Notes: generated by a model from the letters alone, not told the origin. Positions 50,957-60,448 are shown, counted from the first letter of the stretch. The stretch: 64,000 nt of DNA from Rhodospirillaceae bacterium (GCA_006969625.1 CP030885.1:1178001-1242000); one strand, 5' to 3'. Translations and numbers: made by a program.

Positions 50957-52542
50957 TAATACCCCAGCGCGCAGCCGTCCTTGCGGGGATCGGAGCCGGC
51001 GGTCAGGACGCCGCGGGCATGGTCGAGGACGATGCACTGGCCGCCGCCGTGCGGCTTCGGCGCCAGGGTCAGGGCGTGGCCGCGGCGCTGCAGCCCCAGC
51101 AGGGTGTCGGCCGGCAGCGACTTCTCCACGTCGACCCGCTCGCCCATGGCGAAGACGCGCGGGCAGTCCAGCGCCTCCTGCGGGTCCATGCCGTAGTCGA
51201 GCAGGTTGGCCAGCAGGCGGGCGTGGCCGTAGGGCTGATAGTCGCCGCCCATGACGCCGTAGCAGACCGTCGCCTTGCCGTCCCGGGTCGCCAGTCCCGG
51301 CACGATGGTGTGCATCGGCCGCTTGTTCGGCGCCAGGCAGTTCGGGTGGTCGGGGTCGAGGCGGAAGCTGAAGCCGCGCGAGTGGAACAGCGTGCCGGTC
51401 TCGGCGCAGACCAGGGTGCTGCCGAAGTCGTGGTAGATCGAATTGATGAAGCTGACCGTGTTGAGGTCGCGGTCGACGACGCTGAGGTAGACCGTCTCGG
51501 AGGTCGCCAGCCCCAGGTCCGGGATGCCGGGCATCGCCCGCTCGGGGTCGATCCGGCCGCGCAGCTCGGCCGCCCAGTCCTTCGACAGCAGCCGCTCCAG
51601 CGGCACCCGCATCGCCGGCAGGTCGGCCAGGTGGCGGTTGCGCATCTCGAAGGCCAGGCGCCCGGCCTCGATCTCCAGGTGGGTGCGCGCGGCCGACAGC
51701 GGGTCCAGCCCCGCCAGGTCGTAGCCCTCCAGGACGTTCAGCATTACCAGGCCGACGAGGCCCTGGTTGTTCGGCGGGATCTGGTTGACCCTGGTGCCGC
51801 GGTAGTCGCTGGCGATCGGCGTCACCCACTCGGCCTCGGCGGCGGCGAAGTCCTCCAACTCGTGACAGCCGCCGAGCGCCTGCAGGGCGGCGACGTTGGC
51901 GGCGGCCACCGGCCCCTCGTAGAAGCCGGCGCGCCCCTTTCGGGCGACGATCTCGAGTGTGTCGGCCAGGGCCGGCTGGCGGTGAAGGTCACCCTCCCTG
52001 GGCGGCCGGCCGCCGGGCAGGAAGATCGCCGCCGCCTCGGGCTGCGCCGCCAGGCGCGGCGCCGCGGCCGCCCAGTCGCTGGCAATGCGCGCGAACACCG
52101 GATAGCCGTCGCGCGCGTAGTCGATCGCCGGCGCGAAGAGGCGGGCCAGCTCCAGGCTGCCGTAGCGCTCGTGCAGGCGGCACCAGGCGTCGACCGCGCC
52201 CGGCACGGTGACCGCATGCGGCGAGTCCGACGGGATCGCCGTCAGACCCTGGTCGCGCAGCGCCTGCAGGCTGGCCTTGGCCGGCGCCCGGCCGGAGCCG
52301 TTCAGGCCGACCACCCGGTCGCTGCCCTGCGGCGCGTAGAGCACGAAGCAGTCGCCGCCGATGCCGGTCATGTGCGGCTCCACCACGCACAGGGTGGCGA
52401 CGGCTGCCAGCGCCGCGTCCACCGCATTGCCGCCGGCGCGCAGCACGTCGAGCGCCGCCAGGCTGGCGAAGGGGTGGGAGGTGGCGACGGCGCCGTTGGC
52501 GCCATGTACGGCGGAGCGGCCGGGGAACTCGAAATCGCGCAT
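50956..52542 (-). CDS. gamma-glutamyltransferase-family hydrolase (GGT/HpxW-like)
   Basis: A 528-aa Ntn-hydrolase of the GGT family. The self-processing and catalytic Thr is Thr350 in SETVYLSVVDRD, and GNAVDAALAAVAT and the C-terminal end DPRKDGCALGY are typical. No signal peptide is seen from ATG 52542, so it is probably cytoplasmic, like HpxW oxamate amidohydrolase and other non-classical members. Its stop TAG is made from the TA flanking the IS remnant plus the IS end base. It may act on glutathione, gamma-glutamyl compounds or an amide such as oxamate. Confidence 0.88.
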   Translation of the reverse strand: MRDFEFPGRSAVHGANGAVATSHPFASLAALDVLRAGGNAVDAALAAVATLCVVEPHMTGIGGDCFVLYAPQGSDRVVGLNGSGRAPAKASLQALRDQGLTAIPSDSPHAVTVPGAVDAWCRLHERYGSLELARLFAPAIDYARDGYPVFARIASDWAAAAPRLAAQPEAAAIFLPGGRPPREGDLHRQPALADTLEIVARKGRAGFYEGPVAAANVAALQALGGCHELEDFAAAEAEWVTPIASDYRGTRVNQIPPNNQGLVGLVMLNVLEGYDLAGLDPLSAARTHLEIEAGRLAFEMRNRHLADLPAMRVPLERLLSKDWAAELRGRIDPERAMPGIPDLGLATSETVYLSVVDRDLNTVSFINSIYHDFGSTLVCAETGTLFHSRGFSFRLDPDHPNCLAPNKRPMHTIVPGLATRDGKATVCYGVMGGDYQPYGHARLLANLLDYGMDPQEALDCPRVFAMGERVDVEKSLPADTLLGLQRRGHALTLAPKPHGGGQCIVLDHARGVLTAGSDPRKDGCALGY

Positions 52543-52732
52543 GGTCCGGAGGGCCTCTACTGGGTCTTCTTGTACGTGCGTGCAGACGTCGGCGCCCGGT
52601 CTAGCCGCTTTGCCGGCGCAATGCCAGTTCTGGCAGACGGTTGCTTCGGCAAAGCTGCCGTGCCGGCCGCCGGCGTATTGCGTGCGCCGACATCGGCCCC
52701 AGATCAAGGGTAGCACCCGTAGGAGACCGCGC

Positions 52733-53851
52733 ATGCCGCTTCCGACGCTCTGGTTGTCCCTCTTGCTCGTCCCCGTCCTGGTCGCCGCCCCGGCCTCTGC
52801 CGAGACCTACGAGAGCGAGCAGGCGCGCTTTCGCACCGTCGTGCTGACCGACGGGCTGGCGCATCCCTGGGGCTTGGCTTTCCTGGCCGACGGCGGGATC
52901 CTGATCAGCGAGCGGCCCGGTCGCCTGCGCGTCTTGCGCGACGGCAACCTCTCGGCGCCGATCGAAGGCGTGCCCGAGGTGGTGGACAGAGGTCAGGGCG
53001 GCATGCTCGACGTCGCCGTCGGCCCGGACCACGGCGAGACCGGCTGGATCTACATCGCCCTGTCCGGACCGGGCGAGGGCGGCATCGGCACCCAGATCTG
53101 GCGCGGCCGGCTGGACGGCGGGCGCTGGATCGACGGTGAGAAGCTGTTCGAGATGCAGCGCACCTCGCGCTCCGGCTTTCATTTCGGCTCGCGCATCGCC
53201 TTCGATCCCGACGGGCGCCTCTACTTTTCGATCGGCGACCGGGGCGAGATGCGGCGGGCCCAGGTCGTCGGCGACGAGGCCGGGCGCATCCACCGCATCG
53301 AGGCGGACGGCAGCGTGCCGCCCGACAACCCCTTCCTGGACGATCCGCAGGCCATGCCCAGCGCCTTCACCCGCGGCAACCGCAACCCCCAGGGCATGGC
53401 GGCACACCCGGAAACCGGCGAGATCTGGATCCACGAGCACGGGCCGCGCGGCGGCGACGAGATAAACATCGTCCGCGCCGGCGAGAACTACGGCTGGCCG
53501 GAGGTGACCCACGGCATCGACTACTCCGGCGCCGTGATCAGCGAGCGCGAGCGTGCGCCGGGTTTCGCCGACCCGCTGTACGTCTGGGATCCCTCGATCG
53601 CGCCCTCCGGCATGGCCTTCTACACCGGTGCCGCCTTTCCCGAATGGCAGGGCGACCTTTTCGTCGGCGCCCTGAAGTTCCGGCTGTTGGTGCGCCTGGA
53701 GCTGGACGGCGAGCGGGTGGTCGGCGAGGAGCGCATGCTGGAGCGCGAGCTCGGCCGCATCCGGGCCGTCGAACAGGGGCCCGACGGCCTGCTCTACCTG
53801 CTCACCGACGCGCGAAACGGCCTGCTCGTCCGGCTGGAGCCGGTGGAGTAG
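52733..53851 (+). CDS. PQQ-dependent aldose sugar dehydrogenase-like protein, periplasmic
   Basis: A 372-aa beta-propeller of the soluble glucose/sugar dehydrogenase type (Yli/Asd). Signal peptide residues 1-23 (LSLLLVPVLVAAPASAET); then AHPWGLAFLADGGILISERP, QGGMLDVAVGPDHGETGWIY, FGSRIAFDPDGRLYFSIGDR, RNPQGMAAHPETGEIW and HGPRGGDEINIV are the family's blade motifs. It oxidises sugars in the periplasm with PQQ. ATG 52733 has AGGAGA 7 nt upstream. It is divergent from the GGT-like gene. Confidence 0.92.
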   Translation: MPLPTLWLSLLLVPVLVAAPASAETYESEQARFRTVVLTDGLAHPWGLAFLADGGILISERPGRLRVLRDGNLSAPIEGVPEVVDRGQGGMLDVAVGPDHGETGWIYIALSGPGEGGIGTQIWRGRLDGGRWIDGEKLFEMQRTSRSGFHFGSRIAFDPDGRLYFSIGDRGEMRRAQVVGDEAGRIHRIEADGSVPPDNPFLDDPQAMPSAFTRGNRNPQGMAAHPETGEIWIHEHGPRGGDEINIVRAGENYGWPEVTHGIDYSGAVISERERAPGFADPLYVWDPSIAPSGMAFYTGAAFPEWQGDLFVGALKFRLLVRLELDGERVVGEERMLERELGRIRAVEQGPDGLLYLLTDARNGLLVRLEPVE

Positions 53852-53925
53852 CGGTCCCCGGCGCTCGCGCGACGGGCCGCGCGGCTGCTAGTCTGGTGCG
53901 GTGATCGACCGGAATGGAGATCCGC

Positions 53926-54477
53926 ATGCTGCGCGCCGCCGCCCCGTTGCTCGCGCTCCTGGCCTTGCTCCTCGTGCCGCCCGCGGGCGCGCCGAAGGCG
54001 GCCGAGCCGGTGATCCTGACGGTGACCGGCAGTGTGGCCGAGCCCAACCGGCCGCCGGCCGATCCCTTCGAGGACGTTCTGTTCAACGTCCTGCAGGAGA
54101 GTTTCGACAGCGCGCACACCTTCACCCGCAGCGAGCTGCTGGCGCTGCCGCAGCACACCGTGACGGTCGCCTATCCCGACTGGCCGCGTGCTGCGACGGT
54201 GCGCGGGCCGCGCCTGCTCGAGGTGCTGGCCCAGGCCGGCGCCGAAGGCGAGCGGGTTGTGCTCCAGGCGGTCGACGGCTATGCGCCGGAGTTCGCCATG
54301 GACGAGCTCACACAGGACTTCGTGCTGGCGCTGGAATCCCAGGGCCAGCCCCTGGCGGTCGGCGGGCGCGGCCCGCTCTGGTTGGTCTTCCCGCCGGACA
54401 GCTACGCCGGCCAGGACAGCAGCACGGATGCCGGGCTCGCCTGGGCCGTGTTCCACATCAAGGTGCTCGACGAGTAG
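53926..54477 (+). CDS. exported molybdopterin-binding-domain-like protein
   Basis: A 183-aa protein with a signal peptide (MLRAAAPLLALLALLLVPPAGA) and a small domain like the oxidoreductase molybdopterin-binding fold (VILTVTGSVAEPN at the N-terminal strand, FTRSELLALPQHTV, RGPRLLEVLAQAGAE, AVDGYAPEFAMDEL). These stand-alone domains lack the Cys of sulfite oxidases and often have no Mo centre. ATG 53926 with GGAGA 5 nt upstream is preferred over 53914. Confidence 0.72.
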   Translation: MLRAAAPLLALLALLLVPPAGAPKAAEPVILTVTGSVAEPNRPPADPFEDVLFNVLQESFDSAHTFTRSELLALPQHTVTVAYPDWPRAATVRGPRLLEVLAQAGAEGERVVLQAVDGYAPEFAMDELTQDFVLALESQGQPLAVGGRGPLWLVFPPDSYAGQDSSTDAGLAWAVFHIKVLDE

Positions 54478-54492
54478 ACTGGAGGCGTTCGA

Positions 54493-54981
54493 TCACTCCA
54501 GGAAGATCCGGTGGGCGAACTCGTCGCCGTCGGTCACGGTGATCTGTTCGAAGCCCAGCAGCTTGGCGAGGTCGAAGAAGGTGAAGCTGTCCTCCACACC
54601 GTTGTCGACGAAGATCGGCATGGTGCGCGCCACCGCCGTCATCATCGCCAGCACGGCGCGGGCGCGATACAGCGTGTTCATGCGGTGCTCGCCGACGGCG
54701 GCGATGATCAGCTTCTGCGCCTCGGCGCCCTTCGCATAGAGCACGTAGTCCGGCGGGTAGGGGCGCTCGAGCTGGTTGGTGGTGTAGCCGACGACGAAAC
54801 CGATGCGCATCTGCCGGCCGGCCTGCGGCAGTGCCTCGGCGCGCGCGATGTAGGTCTCCTCGGTCTGCGGATGCGGGTAGTAGTAGCCGACGTGGCGGTC
54901 GTGCTCCTCCTGCGCCGACGCGGCCCCGCAGCCGAGGACCAGCAGCGCGGCGGCTGCCAGTCCGAGAATTCCGCTCTTCAT
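54493..54981 (-). CDS. hypothetical exported protein, possible lipoprotein
   Basis: A 162-aa protein with the lipobox-like [10 protein letters not shown] (Cys about residue 18) after a hydrophobic run, then [40 protein letters not shown] and a C-terminal [20 protein letters not shown]. It looks like a conserved alphaproteobacterial protein whose function I cannot state. ATG 54981 has GGGGAG 9 nt upstream. It is convergent with the preceding gene. Confidence 0.7.
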   Translation of the reverse strand: MKSGILGLAAAALLVLGCGAASAQEEHDRHVGYYYPHPQTEETYIARAEALPQAGRQMRIGFVVGYTTNQLERPYPPDYVLYAKGAEAQKLIIAAVGEHRMNTLYRARAVLAMMTAVARTMPIFVDNGVEDSFTFFDLAKLLGFEQITVTDGDEFAHRIFLE

Positions 54982-55085
54982 CGCCCGCCGCTCCCCTGGC
55001 ATTGTCGCGGTGTCGCTCGCCCGGCCCTGAAACCGGTAGCGTCGACAGGCTATACTGCCGGCGCCGAAAGGACCACGCTCGCGCC

Positions 55086-55952
55086 ATGCCCCCCGACAGC
55101 ACCGTCCCGAACAGCACGGCCTCCGACAGCACGGCCCCTGGCAGCAGGGCCGCCGAGAACCCCAAGCTCAAGCGCGTGTCGCTGAGCGCCGCGCCGGCCA
55201 TCGCCTTCGTCGCCGCCGAGACCGAGGCGGCCCTAAGCGTCCGGGAGGCGCTGAGCGCGCGCTACGACGCCGTGCCGCTAGACCGGGCGGAAGTCATCGT
55301 CGCCCTGGGCGGCGACGGCCTGATGTTGGAGACGCTGCATGCCAACATGGCGCGAGACGTGCCGATCTACGGCATGAACTGCGGCACGGTCGGCTTCCTG
55401 ATGAACGAGTACCGCGAGGCCGGCCTGATCGAGCGCCTGTCGCAGGCGGCCTGTGTCGAGTTGCATCCCCTGCGCATGAGGACGGAATGCCTCGACGGAC
55501 GCCACGAGGAAGCGCTGGCGATCAACGAGGTCTCGCTGTTCCGCGAGAGCCGCCAGGCGGCGAAGATCCGCATTTCGGTCGACGGCGTCGAGCGTCTGCA
55601 AGAGTTGATCTGCGACGGCGTGCTGGTGGCCACCCCGGCCGGCAGTACGGCGTACAACCTCTCTGCCCACGGCCCGATCATTCCGCTGGGCGCCGACCTG
55701 CTGGCGCTCACGCCGATTAGCGCCTTCCGGCCGCGGCGCTGGCGCGGCGCCCTACTGCCCCACAAGGCGGTGGTGCGCTTCGACATCCTGGAGCACGACA
55801 AGCGCCCGGTCGGCGCGGTGGCGGACTATACGGAGGTGCGCGACGTTGCGATGGTCGAGGTGCGCGAAGATCGCGCGGTCTCTCTGCGCCTTCTGTTCGA
55901 TCCCGAGCACAACTTGGAAGACCGGATCATCATGGAGCAGTTCCTGCCGTAG
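55086..55952 (+). CDS. nadK: NAD kinase
   Basis: A 288-aa protein with the NAD kinase GGDG motif (75-78, [12 protein letters not shown]), [10 protein letters not shown], the conserved NEV and the segment [20 protein letters not shown]. It makes NADP from NAD and ATP. The first ~30 residues ([19 protein letters not shown]) are Ser/Thr/Pro repeats absent from the family; a GTG at 55176 would give 258 aa, the usual size, so the true start may be there. Confidence 0.93.
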   Translation: MPPDSTVPNSTASDSTAPGSRAAENPKLKRVSLSAAPAIAFVAAETEAALSVREALSARYDAVPLDRAEVIVALGGDGLMLETLHANMARDVPIYGMNCGTVGFLMNEYREAGLIERLSQAACVELHPLRMRTECLDGRHEEALAINEVSLFRESRQAAKIRISVDGVERLQELICDGVLVATPAGSTAYNLSAHGPIIPLGADLLALTPISAFRPRRWRGALLPHKAVVRFDILEHDKRPVGAVADYTEVRDVAMVEVREDRAVSLRLLFDPEHNLEDRIIMEQFLP

Positions 55953-56017
55953 CCGTGGCGCCGCTCGAGCAGACCTGAAGCGACCCTTGGCGTCGGGAAC
56001 GACCACCGAAAGGAAGA

Positions 56018-56039
56018 AAGGGGGCCGTTCGGCCCCCTT
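56018..56039 (-). terminator. intrinsic terminator (AAGGGGGCC-GTTC-GGCCCCCTT)
   Basis: Positions 56018-56026 and 56031-56039 pair perfectly over nine bases with a GTTC loop. On the minus strand the stem is followed by a pyrimidine-rich TTTCTTCCTTTC, so it best ends the transcript of the PRC-barrel gene (stop at 56057). It can also act on the nadK side, where the stem follows the stop by about 65 bp. Confidence 0.8.
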
Positions 56040-56056
56040 CCCGCGTCGCCCGAACC

Positions 56057-56524
56057 TCAGTTCCAGAAGGCCTCGTCGATGCCCGACATCTCTTCGAGCT
56101 GTTCTTCGGTCAGGCGCGTGACGTAGTAGGGCGTGCCGTCCGCCTCGACGATCCTCAGGTCGTCGACCGGCAGGAAGACGTGCTTGTCGCCCATGTCGAG
56201 GAAGCCGCCGACCTCGGCGACGATGCCGACCAGCTTGCCCTGCGCGTCCAGGACCAGGTCCTCGATTTCGCCGATGCCCGTCCACTCGGTATCGATGTCG
56301 GACACTTCGGCGTCGAGGTCCCAATCGTCCTCCACATAGGTATTCGTCGTGTAGACCTCGCTCTGAAGGATGTCGCGAGCGCGGATCGTCTCGCTCATGT
56401 CGTGCATCTTGTCGGCGGCGCTCATCTCGCTCGTGGCGTCAGAGGCGTTGCTGCCGTCGGAAGCGGCCAGTACCGGCGCGGCGGCCAGCATGGCCAGGGC
56501 GGTGACGGTGGCGAGTGTCTTCAT
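56057..56524 (-). CDS. exported PRC-barrel domain protein
   Basis: A 155-aa protein with a signal peptide (MKTLATVTALAMLAAAPVLA) and a PRC-barrel domain (about 95-135; IGEIEDLVLDAQGKLVGIV, GDKHVFLPVDDLRIV). The region after the signal is Ser/Asp/Ala-rich. ATG 56524 has AGGAGGAG 5 nt upstream, a strong site. PRC-barrel proteins in the periplasm have been linked to stress or photosynthetic complexes; no specific role is shown here. Confidence 0.88.
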   Translation of the reverse strand: MKTLATVTALAMLAAAPVLAASDGSNASDATSEMSAADKMHDMSETIRARDILQSEVYTTNTYVEDDWDLDAEVSDIDTEWTGIGEIEDLVLDAQGKLVGIVAEVGGFLDMGDKHVFLPVDDLRIVEADGTPYYVTRLTEEQLEEMSGIDEAFWN

Positions 56525-56740
56525 GGTTGCTCCTCCTTGTCCTTGGCGTGAACCACTGCCTCCGCCAACAGGAAAGCCGCAGCAGGGTTCCTGTGTCATT
56601 TTTCGGGCGGGGCGCTGCGCTTCGCCGCCTCCCGCCCGGCTTCATGCCTTCGAACGGGCTTCCTGCGCCTGGTCCGCAAGCCAGTCGACGAGGGCGCGAA
56701 GGGATGGGCGTCGCCGCGGCCGCGGGCGGAGCGCTGCTGG

Positions 56741-57598
56741 CTACCGGGGCACCCGACCGGCGGGCCGGCGCACGGTCGTGATGCCGGCCGGGCTGTCGCC
56801 GCGGGCGCGCGCGTCGAGCTCGGCCAGCGGCTCGATCACGGTCGAGAGGAAGTGGGCGGTGGCGTTGAGCACGGTCTCGGCATCGAGGGCGATCGCCACG
56901 TGGCCCTTCCAGAAGATCAGGTCGCCACGCTGGATCGGCCCCGCCAGGTCGATCGCCGGACCGAGGGCCTCGCTCGCCTCCTGCATGTCGGTGTCGCGCG
57001 GGCAGGCGAGACCGGCCGCTCGGCAGGCGAGCTGAACCAGCCCCGAGCAGTCCACGCCGGCCGCCGACTTGCCGCCCCAGAGGTAGGGCGTGTGCAGGAA
57101 CGCCAGCGCCGCCTCGACGTGGTCGGGCCGGCTCCGGTCGCACGGCACCAGATGGTCGCCCCAGACGTAGCCGTCCGGCGTGACGGCGAAGCGGCCCTCC
57201 TGTCCGACCACGGCCAAAGGCGCGGTCAAGGTCAGCACCTGTAGGATCGGCGCTTTGATGTCCGGGTCCGGGAACAGGAAGGTCGAACGCACGCCGACCC
57301 GGTGCGTCGGCGCCGGCCCGCGCTCGGTCACCGCCGACGCCTCGACGTAGCCGACGTAGCCGTCGGTCTCGGCCTGCACCCAGGCCCAGCCCTCGCGCTC
57401 CTCGAAGACCAGCAGCGGCTCGCCGAAAAGCAGCTGGCTGTCCAGTCGCCCGCCCGGCGCCCGACGCAGGCCGGCGGCGCCGACGGCGAGGGAGGCAGGC
57501 CGTCCGGCGACGAAGCGGGCGGCGGCCACTTGCCCGTCCAGGCGAGCGTCGGCCAGGTCGTCGCGGTAGGCGTTCAGGCGGCGGTCGAGAGCGCTCAT
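56741..57598 (-). CDS. NlpC/P60 family peptidase with SH3-like domains
   Basis: A 285-aa peptidase. Residues ~35-155 are two SH3-like segments (DSQLLFGEPLLVFEEREGW, then LTLTAPLAVVGQEGRFAVTP), and the NlpC/P60 domain follows: Cys184 (AGVDCSGLVQL), His233 (FWKGHVAIAL) and a third polar His249. It cleaves gamma-D-Glu to diamino-acid bonds in cell-wall peptides. No signal peptide is seen. ATG 57598 overlaps the methyltransferase stop (ATGA). Confidence 0.92.
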   Translation of the reverse strand: MSALDRRLNAYRDDLADARLDGQVAAARFVAGRPASLAVGAAGLRRAPGGRLDSQLLFGEPLLVFEEREGWAWVQAETDGYVGYVEASAVTERGPAPTHRVGVRSTFLFPDPDIKAPILQVLTLTAPLAVVGQEGRFAVTPDGYVWGDHLVPCDRSRPDHVEAALAFLHTPYLWGGKSAAGVDCSGLVQLACRAAGLACPRDTDMQEASEALGPAIDLAGPIQRGDLIFWKGHVAIALDAETVLNATAHFLSTVIEPLAELDARARGDSPAGITTVRRPAGRVPR

Positions 57599-58359
57599 GC
57601 AGGCACGCAAAGGAAGTTGTTGCAGAGCAGGCGCGTATTGCGCGCCTCCCAAGCCTCCATGACGTCGCGCGCGAAGTCGAGCTCCGATAGCGGGATCAGG
57701 CCGCGGGGCCCGATGCCGGAAATGCGATAGCCGCCGGCGACGAGGCCCGCCATTTCGGTCAAGCGGTCGCGAAGCTCGGCCTCGCCCAGCTCCCAGCCGT
57801 TCAGTTCGACCACCAGGCTCGGGCGGCAGCGCGCCAGCGTCTCGCGGGCGCCGCGCAGGACCTGCATCTCGGCGCCCTCGACGTCGATCTTGACGAAGCC
57901 GACGTCGGCGAAGCCGTAGTCGTCGAGCCGCCGGACCTCGACCTCGAAGGTCCGGCCGCCGTGGAACTTCGCGACCAGCGAGCCGCTCTGGTGCAGCTCG
58001 CCGTCGTCCGCCTGGTCGACCGAGAAGCTCGCGCGCCCGGTGCCGTCCGACAGGGCGACCCCGTGCACGCGGATGCGCCGGCCGTCGAGGCGGCGCAGCA
58101 GCTCCAGGTTGGCGGGATTGGGCTCGAAGGCCTCGACCCGGCTGGCGCGTCGGGCGAAGAGCCAGGCCGTGCCGCCGCGGTGGGCGCCGACGTCGATGGC
58201 CCGGCGTCCCGGAACCACCGCGCCGGCGAGCGCGGCATGCAGCTGCGGATGGAAGCGTCGCGCGCGGGCCTCGTTCAGCGGATAGGCCAGGGACGGCGGC
58301 AGCGCCTCGATCCAACGCCACAGCTGCCGGCGAAACCCACGCATCGCGCTCCGCGCCAT
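57595..58359 (-). CDS. FkbM-family methyltransferase
   Basis: A 254-aa SAM methyltransferase: motif I AIDVGAHRGGTAWLFARR (about 54-71), EAFEPNPANLELLRRL, and the FkbM marker VGFVKIDVEGAEMQVLRGA. Such enzymes usually O-methylate sugars or polyketides. The gene is translationally coupled to the NlpC/P60 gene, which suggests a cell-surface or wall glycan substrate. ATG 58359 or MRGFRR at 58344 are both possible starts. Confidence 0.9.
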   Translation of the reverse strand: MARSAMRGFRRQLWRWIEALPPSLAYPLNEARARRFHPQLHAALAGAVVPGRRAIDVGAHRGGTAWLFARRASRVEAFEPNPANLELLRRLDGRRIRVHGVALSDGTGRASFSVDQADDGELHQSGSLVAKFHGGRTFEVEVRRLDDYGFADVGFVKIDVEGAEMQVLRGARETLARCRPSLVVELNGWELGEAELRDRLTEMAGLVAGGYRISGIGPRGLIPLSELDFARDVMEAWEARNTRLLCNNFLCVPA

Positions 58360-58378
58360 CCCTCGTTCGGCTCGCCCG

Positions 58379-60448
58379 CTAGTCCTCGGTCTCGCCGGGC
58401 TCGGTTCGCGCGCGGCCCTGCGCCGTCTCCAGGTCGCGTTCGCGCAGATAGTCGTCGGTGGTCCGGGTGCGCGGGCGCGGCGCGCCGGCCATCGGGTTGC
58501 CGACCTCGAACTGCACGACGACGCGGCAGTCCTCGCACATCATGATGCGCTCGACCGCGTCGTTGGAGGCGAACATCCAGTGCTTGCCGGCCAGCTGGTC
58601 GGCGATGCGGTCGATCGTGTGCTTGACGCCGAAGGGCTTGCCGCAGCGGATGCAGTTGAAAGGCTCGGTCTCGTTCAGCTTGACCGTGCTGCGCGCCTCC
58701 TCGGCGAGGTTCAGGCGCGGCTCCAGGGCGATGACGCTTTCCGGGCAGGTGTTGGCGCACAGCCCGCACTGCACGCAGGCCTCCTCGTTGAAGCCCAGCC
58801 AGGGCCGCTCCGGGTCGTCCTGCAGGGCGCCGGTCGGGCAGGCGGAGACGCAGGCCAGGCACATGGTGCAGCCGGCGGTATCGACCTTGACCCGGCCGAA
58901 GGGCGCGCCCTTCGGCAGCGGCAGGATCTCGTGGGCGTCCGGCGCCTTGGCGTGCAGGTGACGCAGCGCCAGCATGGTGCGTGTGCGCTTGCCGCCCATC
59001 GGCAGGAAGTTGCCGGCCTCGGCCTGGCTGCGCGGCTCCAGCCCCCACAGGCGCGCCTCGACCGCATCGGGGTCGCGTTCGTCCAGGATGTCGATGCGCC
59101 CGCCGCCGTAGCCCAGGCCGTCCATCACCGTTTCCGCGAGCGCGATCTGGCCGGCCAAGCCTTCCAGCTCGCCCCGTTTGTCGGGTCCGACCAGGATGGC
59201 CACGCGCGTGGCGCCATAGGCGAAGGCCATGGCCAGGAAATCGACGCCGACCAGGGTGACCTCGTTCAGGGTCACGGGGATGACGTTGGCCGGCAGGCCG
59301 CGGCCGCCGCGCGCCATCAGCGAGATCGTCTCGGCGCCGTGCCGGCCGTCGTGCAGCAGCAGCACGGGGTCTGGGCCGCCGGCCTTGCGGTAGGCCTCCA
59401 GCAGGGTGCGCAGCCGCTCGAACAGGGCGTTGCCCGCCGGCAGCTGATAGGTGGCCGCGCCGGTCGGGCAGACGCTGGCGCACATGCCGCAGCCGCCGCA
59501 GACGTGCGGGTCGATCTCGACGCTGTCGCCGGCCGGCGTAATCGCGCCGGTCGGGCAGACGTCGAGGCAGCGGGTGCAGCCCGTCTTGCGGTTGCGCCCG
59601 TGCGCGCAGATCGCCGCATCGTACTTGACGTAGCGCGGCTTCTCGAACTCGCCGAGCAGGTCGGCGATCTCGAAGATCGCCTTTTGCACCGCCGCCGGAT
59701 TGCCGGGGTCGGGGCGCAGGTAGCCGTCGCGCCGCTCGTGCCCGGTGAACAGCGGCGCGCCGCCGGTCAGGTCGAGGATCAGGTCGCACTCCGAGAAGGC
59801 GTTGTTGCGCGCCGGCTCGAAGCTCAGCTCCAGGCGCGAGGAGGGCTTGGCCGCAGCATAGCCGTCGACGTTGATGGCGAAGGCGCCGAGGTGGCCTTTG
59901 GCGCTGGTCACCCGCCCCTGGAAGACCGGCACGTCCATGACTTGCGGCGGGACCACGGAGTCCGCGTCCGGCGTCAGCAGGACGGTGACGTCCAGCCGGG
60001 TCTTGAGCTGGCCGGCCGCTTCCAGCGCCGCCTGGTCGCGCCCGTAGACCAGACAGGTGCCCTGCGAGGCGAAGGAGACGCTGGGCGTCGGCGGCAGGTC
60101 GAGCGCGGCTTCGGCCAGCAGCGCGGCGATCTTCGGCGTCGCCGCCGCGGCGTCCTCCGACCAGCCGGCGGCCTCGCGGATGTTGAGGTAGCCGAGCTTG
60201 GCGTCCGGCTTGTCCTCGGCCGCCACCTCGCTGAACAGCGGCGCCTCCTGGGTGCAGGCGACCAGCAGATCCTCGCCGCCGAGCAGCGCCTGCTGGAAGT
60301 TGCCGAGCTGGCTGCGGCAGAGCTGGGTGTTGAGCGCCAGCTCGCCCTCGCCGCCGTTGGCCTGACAGGCCTTGGCCAGCTTGCCGCCCGCAAGCGGCAT
60401 GGTTCCTTCGCAATCGCAGACGAGCAGGCGTTTGCCGCCGAGGCGCAT
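58379..60448 (-). CDS. polyferredoxin-like 4Fe-4S protein, probably linked to formate dehydrogenase or another Mo/W oxidoreductase
   Basis: A 689-aa protein with four clear [4Fe-4S] motifs: CTRCLDVCPTGAI, CGGCGMCASVCPTGA, CTMCLACVSACPTGAL and CVQCGLCANTCPESV. A C-terminal pair CIRCGKPFG and CEDCRVVVQ may bind another metal. The first ~270 residues (CDCEGTMPLAGGKLAKAC, AINVDGYAAAKPSS) carry more Cys. Proteins of this sort accompany formate dehydrogenase and other Mo enzymes in alphaproteobacteria. ATG 60448 has GGAGGG 7 nt upstream. It is divergent from the regulator and may be its target. Confidence 0.9.
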   Translation of the reverse strand: MRLGGKRLLVCDCEGTMPLAGGKLAKACQANGGEGELALNTQLCRSQLGNFQQALLGGEDLLVACTQEAPLFSEVAAEDKPDAKLGYLNIREAAGWSEDAAAATPKIAALLAEAALDLPPTPSVSFASQGTCLVYGRDQAALEAAGQLKTRLDVTVLLTPDADSVVPPQVMDVPVFQGRVTSAKGHLGAFAINVDGYAAAKPSSRLELSFEPARNNAFSECDLILDLTGGAPLFTGHERRDGYLRPDPGNPAAVQKAIFEIADLLGEFEKPRYVKYDAAICAHGRNRKTGCTRCLDVCPTGAITPAGDSVEIDPHVCGGCGMCASVCPTGAATYQLPAGNALFERLRTLLEAYRKAGGPDPVLLLHDGRHGAETISLMARGGRGLPANVIPVTLNEVTLVGVDFLAMAFAYGATRVAILVGPDKRGELEGLAGQIALAETVMDGLGYGGGRIDILDERDPDAVEARLWGLEPRSQAEAGNFLPMGGKRTRTMLALRHLHAKAPDAHEILPLPKGAPFGRVKVDTAGCTMCLACVSACPTGALQDDPERPWLGFNEEACVQCGLCANTCPESVIALEPRLNLAEEARSTVKLNETEPFNCIRCGKPFGVKHTIDRIADQLAGKHWMFASNDAVERIMMCEDCRVVVQFEVGNPMAGAPRPRTRTTDDYLRERDLETAQGRARTEPGETED

